Made by a program: the position numbers and the translations under genes
Part shown: positions 33,809-41,285 of the stretch, one piece after another
How positions within the stretch are numbered: the stretch's first letter is position 1
Layout of the letters: each line of letters starts with the position of its first letter
The notes under the pieces: model-generated
Seen by the model: only the letters and a program-made list of their open reading frames with translations
Databases searched by the model: none
Told to the model about the DNA's origin: nothing
From: JAJFFW01 sp965263375
Lineage (GTDB): Bacteria; Pseudomonadota; Alphaproteobacteria; Caulobacterales; Parvularculaceae
Length of the DNA stretch: 64,000 nucleotides
Assembly (NCBI GenBank): GCA_965263375.1
Contig: OZ253669.1
Location: 2,542,001-2,606,000 of the forward strand
Reading direction: 5' to 3'

Positions 33809-34248
33809 GTAATCAAACCTACCTTCCCTCCTCATTGCCACCACCCAAACCAGAGCCTTACGGGCTGGATGCGGAATTTTGGCAAGCCGCCGCTCAAGGA
33901 CAGCTAGTTATCCAGCGATGCTCAGATTGCAAAACTTGGCGATGGGGTCCTGAATGGATTTGCCCACATTGTCACAGTTTTTCCTCTTTTTACGAACCAG
34001 TTGCCCCGGAAGGCACACTCTATGCCTATGAGCGGGTTTGGCATCCCGCACATCCCATACTCAAAGAGGCGACGCCATATTGCGTCGCGGTCGTAGAACT
34101 CCCACATGCAGGGGGCGTCAGAATGATCGGCAATCTTCTCGGCAACCCTCTTGATCCGCCAGAAATCGGAGCGCGTGTAAAGGCGACGTTTGAGATCAAT
34201 GAATCTGACGATGCTCAATATGCGCTTGTCCAGTGGCGTGTTACTTGA
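33805..34248 (+). CDS. DUF35 zinc-ribbon/OB-fold protein, partner of the thiolase-like protein
   Basis: 147 residues. It has an N-terminal helix, a rubredoxin-like zinc ribbon with Cys39, Cys42, Cys53 and Cys56 (RCSDC...WICPHC), and a C-terminal OB fold (GTLYAYERVWHPAH...VELPHAGGVRMIGNLL). DUF35 proteins bind acyl-CoA or scaffold thiolase-fold partners, as in ChsH2-Ltp2 aldolases and archaeal HMG-CoA synthase complexes. Translational overlap with the upstream Cys-less thiolase gene implies 1:1 production. Unlike ChsH2 it has no MaoC-like hydratase half. Confidence 0.9.
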   Translation: MSNQTYLPSSLPPPKPEPYGLDAEFWQAAAQGQLVIQRCSDCKTWRWGPEWICPHCHSFSSFYEPVAPEGTLYAYERVWHPAHPILKEATPYCVAVVELPHAGGVRMIGNLLGNPLDPPEIGARVKATFEINESDDAQYALVQWRVT

Positions 34249-34372
34249 ACGCTTTGCATGTCAGTGTCTATGTGCTTAAACGGTTCATCAAGGTCCTAAT
34301 CAAGCGCAAGGCGTTAACACAGCTGCGTTTGTGCCGCCGCACCAAGAGAACACTTATTTTAGAGAGCAGAAT

Positions 34373-35074
34373 ATGGCGCAATACTTAAAGGAAGAAGTGC
34401 GAACAGCGATTGAAGGCGCAGCGCTGAAAGTTTTTGCTGAACGCGGTTATATGGATGCAAAAATGTCTGATATTGCTGCGCAATCAGGTTTGTCGAGCGG
34501 TAACTTATATCGATATTTCGCAAACAAAGAAGACTTATTTCATACGATAGTCGACCGTGCTTTTGCCGCAGATTTCTTAAAACTCCTCCGCAAGCGAGTG
34601 CGCTCATTACGAGGAAAGGTTTTATCGGATGGCAGCCTTAAAGCGCAGTCTATCGCAAATGAACTTTTAGTTTTTTGGTTAGAACACCGGCTTAAAGCCA
34701 TCATTATTCTAAGCGGCGCAAGAGGGTCCGCATATGAAGACTTCCGTTCGCGCGTTATTCATGAATTGTCTAGGATGACATTCGCTTATATAGAAAAAGT
34801 TGAGCCCTCGCTATTGGGCAATTTGCGAACCCGTGACGCTAAATTGTTGCTTAACGTAATTTTCGAAAACACCATCAACGCAATTGTCACAATTTTATCG
34901 TCTACGGATGACCCAGCTATTATCACCCGCAGACTTGAAGCCTTTTGGGCATACCAGATAGCTGGCTTAAACGCACTTCTAACCAATGCGCTTGCTCAAA
35001 ATGAGACGCGCTCCACCCATAACATCCAGCCTTCAAAACGACGACACGCGCACAAAGAAATAGAGGCGACTTAA
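34373..35074 (+). CDS. TetR-family regulator
   Basis: 233 residues from the ATG at 34373 (a GTG at 34331 would add 14 residues). The N-terminal helix-turn-helix is AALKVFAERGYMDAKMSDIAAQSGLSSGNLYRYFANKEDLF, about residues 15-55; the helical ligand domain is of the kind found in acyl-CoA-sensing TetR proteins. It follows the ligase/thiolase/DUF35 genes and precedes an acyl-CoA dehydrogenase. It is one of two TetR proteins that could bind the recurring TGAAT-N5-ATTCA palindromes of the island. A short hairpin with T6 follows at 35163. Confidence 0.9.
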   Translation: MAQYLKEEVRTAIEGAALKVFAERGYMDAKMSDIAAQSGLSSGNLYRYFANKEDLFHTIVDRAFAADFLKLLRKRVRSLRGKVLSDGSLKAQSIANELLVFWLEHRLKAIIILSGARGSAYEDFRSRVIHELSRMTFAYIEKVEPSLLGNLRTRDAKLLLNVIFENTINAIVTILSSTDDPAIITRRLEAFWAYQIAGLNALLTNALAQNETRSTHNIQPSKRRHAHKEIEAT

Positions 35075-35096
35075 GCGCGACATCCTGTTACAACTG

Positions 35097-35121
35097 CAAA
35101 ACTATATTTTGCTCTTCAAAA
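35097..35121. promoter_or_regulatory. Three-half-site operator (IclR/PcaU-like) upstream of acyl-CoA dehydrogenase
   Basis: Half-sites CAAAA (35097-35101), TTTTG (35107-35111) and CAAAA (35117-35121) with exact 10-base spacing: one palindrome plus one direct repeat. The first two are embedded in GCAAAACTATATTTTGC. The same arrangement recurs at 41184-41208 next to an IclR-regulated-looking divergon. IclR proteins such as PcaU are known to bind three 10-bp repeats laid out this way. Confidence 0.65.
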
Positions 35122-35146
35122 TTAATGTGGTAGTTTACGCACGGCG

Positions 35147-35224
35147 AATGATCTTCGTTCAACCCAAAAGTCTTGGGCGTTTTTTCGCAGCGAAGATGAC
35201 AAATCACACCTTCGCAAGATCATT
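35147..35224 (+). promoter_or_regulatory. Attenuator-like leader: terminator hairpin with alternative pairings
   Basis: CCCAA (35163-35167) and TTGGG (35173-35177) followed by T6 (35180-35185) look like a small terminator after the TetR gene. Around it, ATCTTCG (35151-35157) can pair with CGAAGAT (35191-35197), while the overlapping AATGATCTT (35147-35155) can instead pair with AAGATCATT (35216-35224). The two helices exclude each other. The gene 61 bases further on is the acyl-CoA dehydrogenase. Confidence 0.4.
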
Positions 35225-35284
35225 GAGCCGAACTGCGAAGGGGGGTTAGTTGACCTACTCCTTTGACCGTAAAGGATGAGCGTT

Positions 35285-36442
35285 ATGTCAGTCGTAAACA
35301 CAGTTAAACCTTCCTGGAAAACAAGCGAAGTTGAGTTATTTGAAGAGCAAGCCTTTAAATTCTTTTATCGAGAGCTCGCCCCTCATATGTCGGCTTGGCG
35401 TAAACAAGGGCGGATAGACCGCTGGGCTTGGGAAAAAACTGGGCAAAACGGCCTATTATGTATTTCCATTCCGGAAGAATATGGCGGCGCTGGTGGAACA
35501 TTCGCTCACGAACAAGTATTTATAGAACAGCAAATTCGCGCCGGTATCGAAGGTTTTGGCGCTGCGTTCCACAACTGTGTCGTTGCGCCTTATATTTTAC
35601 GCTATGGCACCGAAGAGCAGAAGAAAAGATGGCTTCCCCGCATGGCGCAAGGCGAGCTAATTGGCGCCCTTGGGTTAACAGAACCAGAAGCGGGATCAGA
35701 CCTTCAAGCCATACGAACAACGGCGGTCAAGCAAGGTGACGACTATATCGTCAATGGCCAAAAAACCTTTATTACAAATGGCCAAAACGCGAACATTATA
35801 GTACTCATGGTAAAGACCAACCCACAAGAAGGCGCGAAAGGCGTATCCCTTATCGTTATTGAAACCGATGAGGTAGATGGGTTTGAGCGAGGCCGCAACC
35901 TCGAAAAGATGGGTAACAAAGCACAAGATACCTCAGAATTGTTCTTTAATAATGTACGTGTCCCCATTGAAAATCTCTTGGGCGGCGAGGAAGAACAAGG
36001 TTTTGCCCAACTCATGCAACAATTACCACAAGAGCGTCACCAACTCGCCGTAAAGGGCATTGCGAATATAGAAAGAGCTCTCGATTTAACGGTTGAATAT
36101 GTTAAAGAAAGGCACGCCTTTAAAAAACCGCTTATATCTTTCCAAAACACACAATTTAAACTGGCTGAATGCAAAGCAAAAGCCACTATGGCGCGTGTTT
36201 TTGTCGATCACTGTACAGAGCAATTGATAGCAGGTTCATTAGATACAACAACCGCATCGATGGCCAAACTTGTCCTAACAGAACTAGAAAATGAAATTAT
36301 TGATGAGTGCCTACAGTTATTTGGCGGATACGGGTATATGAGCGAATATCCTATCAGCCGTATGTATGCCGACTCACGCGTTCAACGAATTTACGGCGGC
36401 ACAAATGAAATCATGAAATTGCTGATCGCTCGTTCACTTTAA
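35285..36442 (+). CDS. Acyl-CoA dehydrogenase, long-chain/isovaleryl-type architecture
   Basis: 385 residues, FAD enzyme that introduces the 2,3 double bond into acyl-CoA and passes electrons to ETF. It has the family blocks GALGLTEPEAGSDL, FITNGQNANIIVL, GNKAQDTSELFF, QLFGGYGYMSEYP and IYGGTNEIMK. The usual medium-chain Glu in YEGT is Gly here; the base is therefore most likely Glu250 in LPQERHQLA, as in long-chain and isovaleryl-CoA dehydrogenases. Start at 35285 because AAAGGA lies 8 bases upstream; an in-frame ATG at 35276 overlaps that site. With FadB-like, PcaF-like and PcaIJ-like genes next to it, it could open the beta-oxidation of a dicarboxylyl-CoA. Confidence 0.93.
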   Translation: MSVVNTVKPSWKTSEVELFEEQAFKFFYRELAPHMSAWRKQGRIDRWAWEKTGQNGLLCISIPEEYGGAGGTFAHEQVFIEQQIRAGIEGFGAAFHNCVVAPYILRYGTEEQKKRWLPRMAQGELIGALGLTEPEAGSDLQAIRTTAVKQGDDYIVNGQKTFITNGQNANIIVLMVKTNPQEGAKGVSLIVIETDEVDGFERGRNLEKMGNKAQDTSELFFNNVRVPIENLLGGEEEQGFAQLMQQLPQERHQLAVKGIANIERALDLTVEYVKERHAFKKPLISFQNTQFKLAECKAKATMARVFVDHCTEQLIAGSLDTTTASMAKLVLTELENEIIDECLQLFGGYGYMSEYPISRMYADSRVQRIYGGTNEIMKLLIARSL

Positions 36443-36502
36443 GGCTGAGCCAGAGATAGAAGATCACCACCGCCCCCTCTATTGGCTAGCGTGAGTACAA
36501 AG

Positions 36503-38497
36503 TTATTTTGAATCTCCATGCTCTCGCCAATACATGGGGCCGCCTTTGTAAGCCGGAAAACCGTACCCATTAATATAAACCAAATCTATATCACTTGAGC
36601 GCAAGGCAACCTCATTTTTCAGCAACATTTCCCCGCAGTCGGCAAGCGCATTTAGACAACGCTCCAAGATTTCAGCATCGTCAATACCAACGCGCCTAGC
36701 TATCCCTAACGCCCTTGCTCCTTCCTCAAACAAGTGCAGCGTCTCCTCTCGTTCTATAGGATTTCGCCCTCCATCTGGGTAATCATAGTACCCGCCGCCA
36801 GTTTTTTGCCCCAGGCGCCCCTGTTCAACCAGGCGATCCGCAACATAACCTTCACGTGGATCCACTGCTTCCGCTGGGCGGCCTTTACGATTGCGATACC
36901 CAATATCAAGACCAGCAAGATCCCCCACTGCAAACGGTCCCATCGCAAAGCCAAAATCCGTCAATGCTGAATCAATTTGAGAAGGCTTAGCGCCTTCATA
37001 AGCAAGCTGCATAGCAGCCAGGCGATAGTCAGCGAGCATACGGTTTCCAATAAATCCATCTGCGTCACCAGATATCACGCTAAGCTTTCCTAATTTTTTT
37101 GTCGCATCAAGAGCAACGGATAAAGTGTTTTCGCTAGTTCGCGGCCCACGCACCACCTCACACAGGCGCATAATGTTCGCAGGAGAAAAAAAGTGTAGTC
37201 CGATGACATCTTTTGGGCGTTTTGTAGCTGAAGCAATTTTATCAACTGAGATATAAGAAGTATTCGTTGCGAGGATAGCGCCAGGCTTAGCGATTTCATC
37301 CAATTTCGCAAACACCTCCCTTTTCACTTCATAATCTTCAAATACTGCTTCGACGAATAGATCCGAAAAACTAGCGCTTTCAACATCCGTCTGGGTTGTT
37401 AATTTTGAGAGAAGCGCCCTGCCCTGTTCTTCAGTTCTCCGCCCTTTTTCTATATCACGCGCAAAAATTTCCTCAATTCTTTTGCGTCCCCTTTTCAAGG
37501 CATCTGGTGACTGATCAATTAAACAAGTAGAAAAACCGCGGGCGACAAACTCAGCGGCAATACCAACGCCCATGGTTCCTGCGCCAATGACGCAAACGCT
37601 TTCAACCGTTCTATCAGAACTTAAATTCTCCAACCCAGGCGCCTTTCTTGCCAAGCGTTCAGCGAAAAAAACATGACGCAAAGCAGCCGATTGTGGATTT
37701 TTTAAGCATTGGTTGAAAAGCGCCCTTTCATTTGCAAGGGCTATGTCAAAGGGATCACGAAGAAGCGTTTCAAAACACTCGACGATACGAGCTGGCGCGA
37801 ATTGTCCAGGGTACTTCTTAGAAACCATCCGGGCGGCATTTTCAAGAAAGTCTTTGTCATAACTATCAGAAGGAATAGGCATGTCTGCGATCCGGCGGGG
37901 TTTTTCACCAGAAACGGCTAATTCCTCAGCTAGTTGCCAAGCGGATTCAACGATATCACTATTCGTAATTCTATCAAATATTTTCTCCGCCAAAGGATCT
38001 TTGGCAGCGACTGGCTTTCCTGTCAAAATAAGATCAAATGCCTTTTGGACCCCGATTAATCTCGGCAAACGTTGCGTTCCGCCACAACCGGGCAAAATAC
38101 CAAGTTTCACCTCAGGTAAGCCCACCTTAGCGTCGCGACTCGCTACTCGGTGTGAACAAGCCAGCGCAACTTCAAAACCGCCGCCCAGGATCGTTCCAAA
38201 CATTGCAGCAATGATTGGTTTGGTGGAACTTTCTATCACCGCCGTTACTTCATGTAATGACGGTGCCGGGCGCGGGCCCCCGAATTCTTTTATGTCTGCA
38301 CCTGAAAAAAAAGTCTGACCCCGGCAAGCAAGAATACCAACACGAATATCCTCGTCTTGTACTAAATCCTCAACCCCAGCTATAATGGCTTTTCGGACAT
38401 CAACACCGATAGCGTTGACAGGAGGGTTATCAATCCAAATAATGCCAACCTGGCCGCGCTTTTCTATTTCACTAACTAGTTTATCTCTTGTAGACAT
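36503..38497 (-). CDS. Bifunctional enoyl-CoA hydratase / 3-hydroxyacyl-CoA dehydrogenase (FadB/FadJ-like)
   Basis: 664 residues. The N-terminal crotonase domain has both glutamates (Glu109 in GGGFEVALAC, Glu129 in GLPEVKLG). A linker leads to the Rossmann NAD domain (VCVIGAGTMGVGIAAEF near residue 300), the dehydrogenase His in HFFSPANIMRL, and two C-terminal 3HCDH repeats (GFIGNRML...; EEGARALGIARRVG...NGYGFPAYKGGPMYW). It performs hydration and oxidation of 2-enoyl-CoA to 3-oxoacyl-CoA. It is shorter than E. coli FadB (729), closer to peroxisomal bifunctional enzyme. AAGGAAAG precedes the ATG. It is 10 bases downstream of the PcaF-like thiolase in the operon pcaI-pcaJ-pcaF-this gene. Confidence 0.94.
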   Translation of the reverse strand: MSTRDKLVSEIEKRGQVGIIWIDNPPVNAIGVDVRKAIIAGVEDLVQDEDIRVGILACRGQTFFSGADIKEFGGPRPAPSLHEVTAVIESSTKPIIAAMFGTILGGGFEVALACSHRVASRDAKVGLPEVKLGILPGCGGTQRLPRLIGVQKAFDLILTGKPVAAKDPLAEKIFDRITNSDIVESAWQLAEELAVSGEKPRRIADMPIPSDSYDKDFLENAARMVSKKYPGQFAPARIVECFETLLRDPFDIALANERALFNQCLKNPQSAALRHVFFAERLARKAPGLENLSSDRTVESVCVIGAGTMGVGIAAEFVARGFSTCLIDQSPDALKRGRKRIEEIFARDIEKGRRTEEQGRALLSKLTTQTDVESASFSDLFVEAVFEDYEVKREVFAKLDEIAKPGAILATNTSYISVDKIASATKRPKDVIGLHFFSPANIMRLCEVVRGPRTSENTLSVALDATKKLGKLSVISGDADGFIGNRMLADYRLAAMQLAYEGAKPSQIDSALTDFGFAMGPFAVGDLAGLDIGYRNRKGRPAEAVDPREGYVADRLVEQGRLGQKTGGGYYDYPDGGRNPIEREETLHLFEEGARALGIARRVGIDDAEILERCLNALADCGEMLLKNEVALRSSDIDLVYINGYGFPAYKGGPMYWREHGDSK

Positions 38498-38507
38498 AGT
38501 TCTTTCC

Positions 38508-39710
38508 TTATACGCGCCGTAAAGCTAGCGCCAGACCTTGACCAACACCGACGCATAACGTTGCAATACCGCGCTGGGCGCCTGTACGTTCCATTTGCCG
38601 TAAAAGTGTAAGCACCAATCTGGCCCCTGACATTCCAAGTGGGTGGCCATAGGCGATGGCGCCGCCATTAGGATTAACACGCGGATCATTATCAGCGATC
38701 CCAAGTTCGCGAGTAACCGCTAATGCTTGCGCCGCAAAAGCCTCATTTAGTTCCAAAACTTCAACATCTTCAAGCGTCCAATTGGCTTTCGCCAATACAG
38801 ACCGCACCGCGCCTACAGGGCCAATGCCCATAATGCGCGGCGCAATTCCCATGGCAGACATAGCCACGACTTCTCCGCGAAGCGTTAGGCCATTTCTAAC
38901 CGCCGCCTCTTCGGAAGCTAAAAGCAAAGCCGCCGCACCATCGTTTATTCCCGAAGAGTTTCCCGCTGTTATCGTTCCATTAGGGGTCACGACAGGTTTT
39001 AAATGAGCGAGCTTGTTTGCTGTCGTGCCTGGGCGAATGTGCTCGTCAGATTCGATAATCCTTACACCATTCTTTTCACGTATTTCAACCGAAGTGAGCT
39101 CTTTACTGATAAAGCCTCTATTCACTTCTGCTTTTTGATGACTTGCTGCAGCAAAAGCATCTTGATCCGCGCGAGAAATTTTAAAATCATTAGCTACATT
39201 TTCAGCCGTCTCAGGCATTGAATCGACGCCATAAATCGCCTTCAAATGGGGATTTACAAACCGCCACCCAATTGTTGTATCAAAAAGTTCGTGCCCCCTG
39301 CTCCACGCTTTTTCTGACTTCGATAAGACAAAAGGCGCGCGGCTCATGCTCTCCACACCGCCAGCCAATATAATAGACGCATCACCCGATCGTATTGCAC
39401 GGGCGGCGTCACCGACGGCTTGCAGTCCGCTTGCACAAAGTCTATTGACCGTTACTCCTGGTGTCGTTTCCGGCAACCCGGCAAGCAAAGCTGACATGCG
39501 AGCAATGTTACGATTGTCTTCTCCCGCCTGGTTCGCACAGCCCAAAATTACATCGTCTATCTCATCTGTATCCAGTCTTGGGTTGCGTATGGTCAATTCC
39601 TTTAAAACCAAGGCGGCAAGATCATCAGGACGAACACTAGATAACCCACCGCCATATCGACCAATTGGGGTGCGTATTCCATCACAAATATAAGCTTTAG
39701 TATTTAACAT
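38508..39710 (-). CDS. pcaF: 3-Oxoadipyl-CoA thiolase-type acyltransferase
   Basis: 400 residues, the PcaF/PaaJ length. The N-terminal block AYICDGIRTPIGRYGGGLSSVRPDDLAALV and GCANQAGEDNRNIARMSALLAGLPETTPGVTVNRLCASGL are characteristic of beta-ketoadipyl-CoA thiolases rather than of FadA. Cys92 is the nucleophile; the His is in NGGAIAYGHPLGMSGAR; the second Cys is in TLCVGVGQG. It cleaves 3-oxoadipyl-CoA to succinyl-CoA and acetyl-CoA. ATG at 39710 is preferred to GTG at 39722 on length. It lies 34 bases downstream of pcaJ. Specificity for another 3-oxo-dicarboxylyl-CoA is possible. Confidence 0.87.
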   Translation of the reverse strand: MLNTKAYICDGIRTPIGRYGGGLSSVRPDDLAALVLKELTIRNPRLDTDEIDDVILGCANQAGEDNRNIARMSALLAGLPETTPGVTVNRLCASGLQAVGDAARAIRSGDASIILAGGVESMSRAPFVLSKSEKAWSRGHELFDTTIGWRFVNPHLKAIYGVDSMPETAENVANDFKISRADQDAFAAASHQKAEVNRGFISKELTSVEIREKNGVRIIESDEHIRPGTTANKLAHLKPVVTPNGTITAGNSSGINDGAAALLLASEEAAVRNGLTLRGEVVAMSAMGIAPRIMGIGPVGAVRSVLAKANWTLEDVEVLELNEAFAAQALAVTRELGIADNDPRVNPNGGAIAYGHPLGMSGARLVLTLLRQMERTGAQRGIATLCVGVGQGLALALRRV

Positions 39711-39756
39711 TACCGTTTTCACTTCTTGGTATTGTGAATAATTTTAGATAGGATTG

Positions 39757-40413
39757 TTACAGATCAACTAATTCAAAAGCATGCCTTGCTGGTGTAACAT
39801 TAGACACGTCTTCTCGCGAGTAATTAGGCGATATCCACTCAACTAATAGCCCGCGATCTTTGATGACGCTAAAAGTGGCAACATCAGTATAGATACGCTC
39901 TACAACGCCAGGCGCCGTCAAAGGTAAGGTGCAGCGAGGGACAATTTTGGGCCGGCCGCTTTTAGACAGGTGGCGCGTAATGACCCATACCCGTTTAGCC
40001 CCAACGGCCAAGTCCATTGCACCGCCAACAGCGGGCGGAAGGTTTCCATCATTAGACGCATAATTGGCAAGGTCTCCTTCTTCAGAGACTTCAAAAGCAC
40101 CCAATATAGCGATATCAATACGCCCCCCCCTAATCATGTCAAATGAGGCGCCAAGGTCAAACACTGATGCGCCAGGAGCCAGGGTAATTGGACGTTTACT
40201 CGCGTCAGTTAGGCTATAATCCAAATTATCGCAAGGCGCTGAAGCCCCCACTCCAATAACGCCATTTTCCGACTGAAATTGGATATTACTTTCCTGAGGC
40301 AGATAATCAGCTGTTAACGTCGGCAGCCCACGACCAAGATTCACCAGACCTCTAAGCGGTAACTCTGAAGCAAGACGCCGTGCTGCTTCGCGCATAGACT
40401 GTTCTTGCTTCAT
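39757..40413 (-). CDS. pcaJ: CoA-transferase beta subunit (3-oxoadipate/adipate:succinyl-CoA type)
   Basis: 218 residues, the usual beta-subunit length. The catalytic glutamate is Glu49 in FQSENGVIGVG, the SENG motif of family I CoA-transferases, which forms the glutamyl-CoA intermediate. The C-terminal part KIVPRCTLPLTAPGVVERIYTD is typical of PcaJ/ScoB. Its ATG overlaps the stop of the alpha subunit by four bases. The presence of SENG argues against the hydrolase IpdB, which lacks it. It moves CoA from succinyl-CoA to 3-oxoadipate, adipate or another acid. Confidence 0.88.
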   Translation of the reverse strand: MKQEQSMREAARRLASELPLRGLVNLGRGLPTLTADYLPQESNIQFQSENGVIGVGASAPCDNLDYSLTDASKRPITLAPGASVFDLGASFDMIRGGRIDIAILGAFEVSEEGDLANYASNDGNLPPAVGGAMDLAVGAKRVWVITRHLSKSGRPKIVPRCTLPLTAPGVVERIYTDVATFSVIKDRGLLVEWISPNYSREDVSNVTPARHAFELVDL

Positions 40414-41057
40414 TGTGCACCCTTCGTCGTCTTAACGACGTTCGCGATGTAGACCCCTGGCGTTTCAACTCTTTCAGGGTGCATTGGATCATCTAACAGA
40501 TCGTCGACCTCCGCCACAGACACCGTCGCAGCGCGGGCGACTAGTGGATTTAGATTTCTGTCAGTCCCACGATATAGTAGGTTATGCCAAGGGTCCGCGG
40601 CATGAGCGCGAACGAGACCCAAATCACCTGAAAGGGCATATTCGAGAACATGTTCTTTACCATTAAAAAAGCGGCGCTCTTTTCCCTGCGCCAGACTAGA
40701 ATGAGCACCAACAGACGAAAAAAATGCAGGCGTACCAGACGCAGCTGCTTGCAGGCGCGCCACAAGAGTACCCATAGGAACTAATTCAAGCGCGATACGG
40801 CCATCCGCATAAGCCTCTTCAAAATGAACCGACCCTGACGTTCGAGGAAAGGAGCAAACAATTTTCTCAACGCGCCCTTCCGCGATGAGTTTTGCCATAC
40901 CTATATCACCACTGCCGGCGTTGACAGATACTGCGCACAAATTCCGCACGCCCGTATCAATGACTTGATTAATTAGTTCATAAGGAATACCGCGATCGCC
41001 AAAACCGCCAACAAGAATAGTTGCACCATCGCTTAGCAATGAAAGGGGGTCTGTCAT
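40410..41057 (-). CDS. pcaI: CoA-transferase alpha subunit (3-oxoadipate/adipate:succinyl-CoA type)
   Basis: 215 residues from the ATG at 41057. The family block ILVGGFGDRGIPYELI (CoA-binding glycine loop) is near the start. It is followed by NAGSGDIGMAKLI, KIVCSFPRTSG, FFSSVGAHS and the PcaI-like end VETPGVYIANVV. PcaI proteins usually have 10-12 more N-terminal residues, so translation may start upstream at a GTG or TTG around 41087-41099; no ribosome site decides it. First gene of the operon pcaI-pcaJ-pcaF-fadB-like, divergent from a flavoprotein gene over a three-half-site operator. Confidence 0.87.
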   Translation of the reverse strand: MTDPLSLLSDGATILVGGFGDRGIPYELINQVIDTGVRNLCAVSVNAGSGDIGMAKLIAEGRVEKIVCSFPRTSGSVHFEEAYADGRIALELVPMGTLVARLQAAASGTPAFFSSVGAHSSLAQGKERRFFNGKEHVLEYALSGDLGLVRAHAADPWHNLLYRGTDRNLNPLVARAATVSVAEVDDLLDDPMHPERVETPGVYIANVVKTTKGAQ

Positions 41058-41183
41058 ATCGCTCTGTTCTGGTTCTCTAAACTTCAAATACACAAACAAC
41101 TGACGACTGAACGCACCTACAGTCTAACCAAAGCTGCGCAGCCGGCGCTTAGCGGCTACGGATATGATCTAGGTTTTAATATT

Positions 41184-41208
41184 CAAAATTATATTTTGCA
41201 ATTCAAAA
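41184..41208. promoter_or_regulatory. Three-half-site operator (IclR/PcaU-like) in the pcaI/flavoprotein divergon
   Basis: CAAAA (41184-41188), TTTTG (41194-41198), CAAAA (41204-41208), each 10 bases apart, within TCAAAATTATATTTTGCAA and TTCAAAAT. It is the same layout and nearly the same sequence as at 35097-35121 upstream of the acyl-CoA dehydrogenase. The IclR gene lies 1.3 kb downstream. Confidence 0.7.
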
Positions 41209-41285
41209 TATCATGTTGTACCACTGGAACTGCAAAAAAGACATTGTTTCGCCAAGCGGCCTTAGAAACGGAAGACCAGCAAGAC

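Noticed and set aside
39757..41057. Reading the CoA-transferase pair as IpdAB ring hydrolases of steroid degradation
   Set aside because: The beta subunit has the SENG glutamate and both subunits have PcaIJ lengths; IpdB lacks this glutamate and IpdA is much longer.
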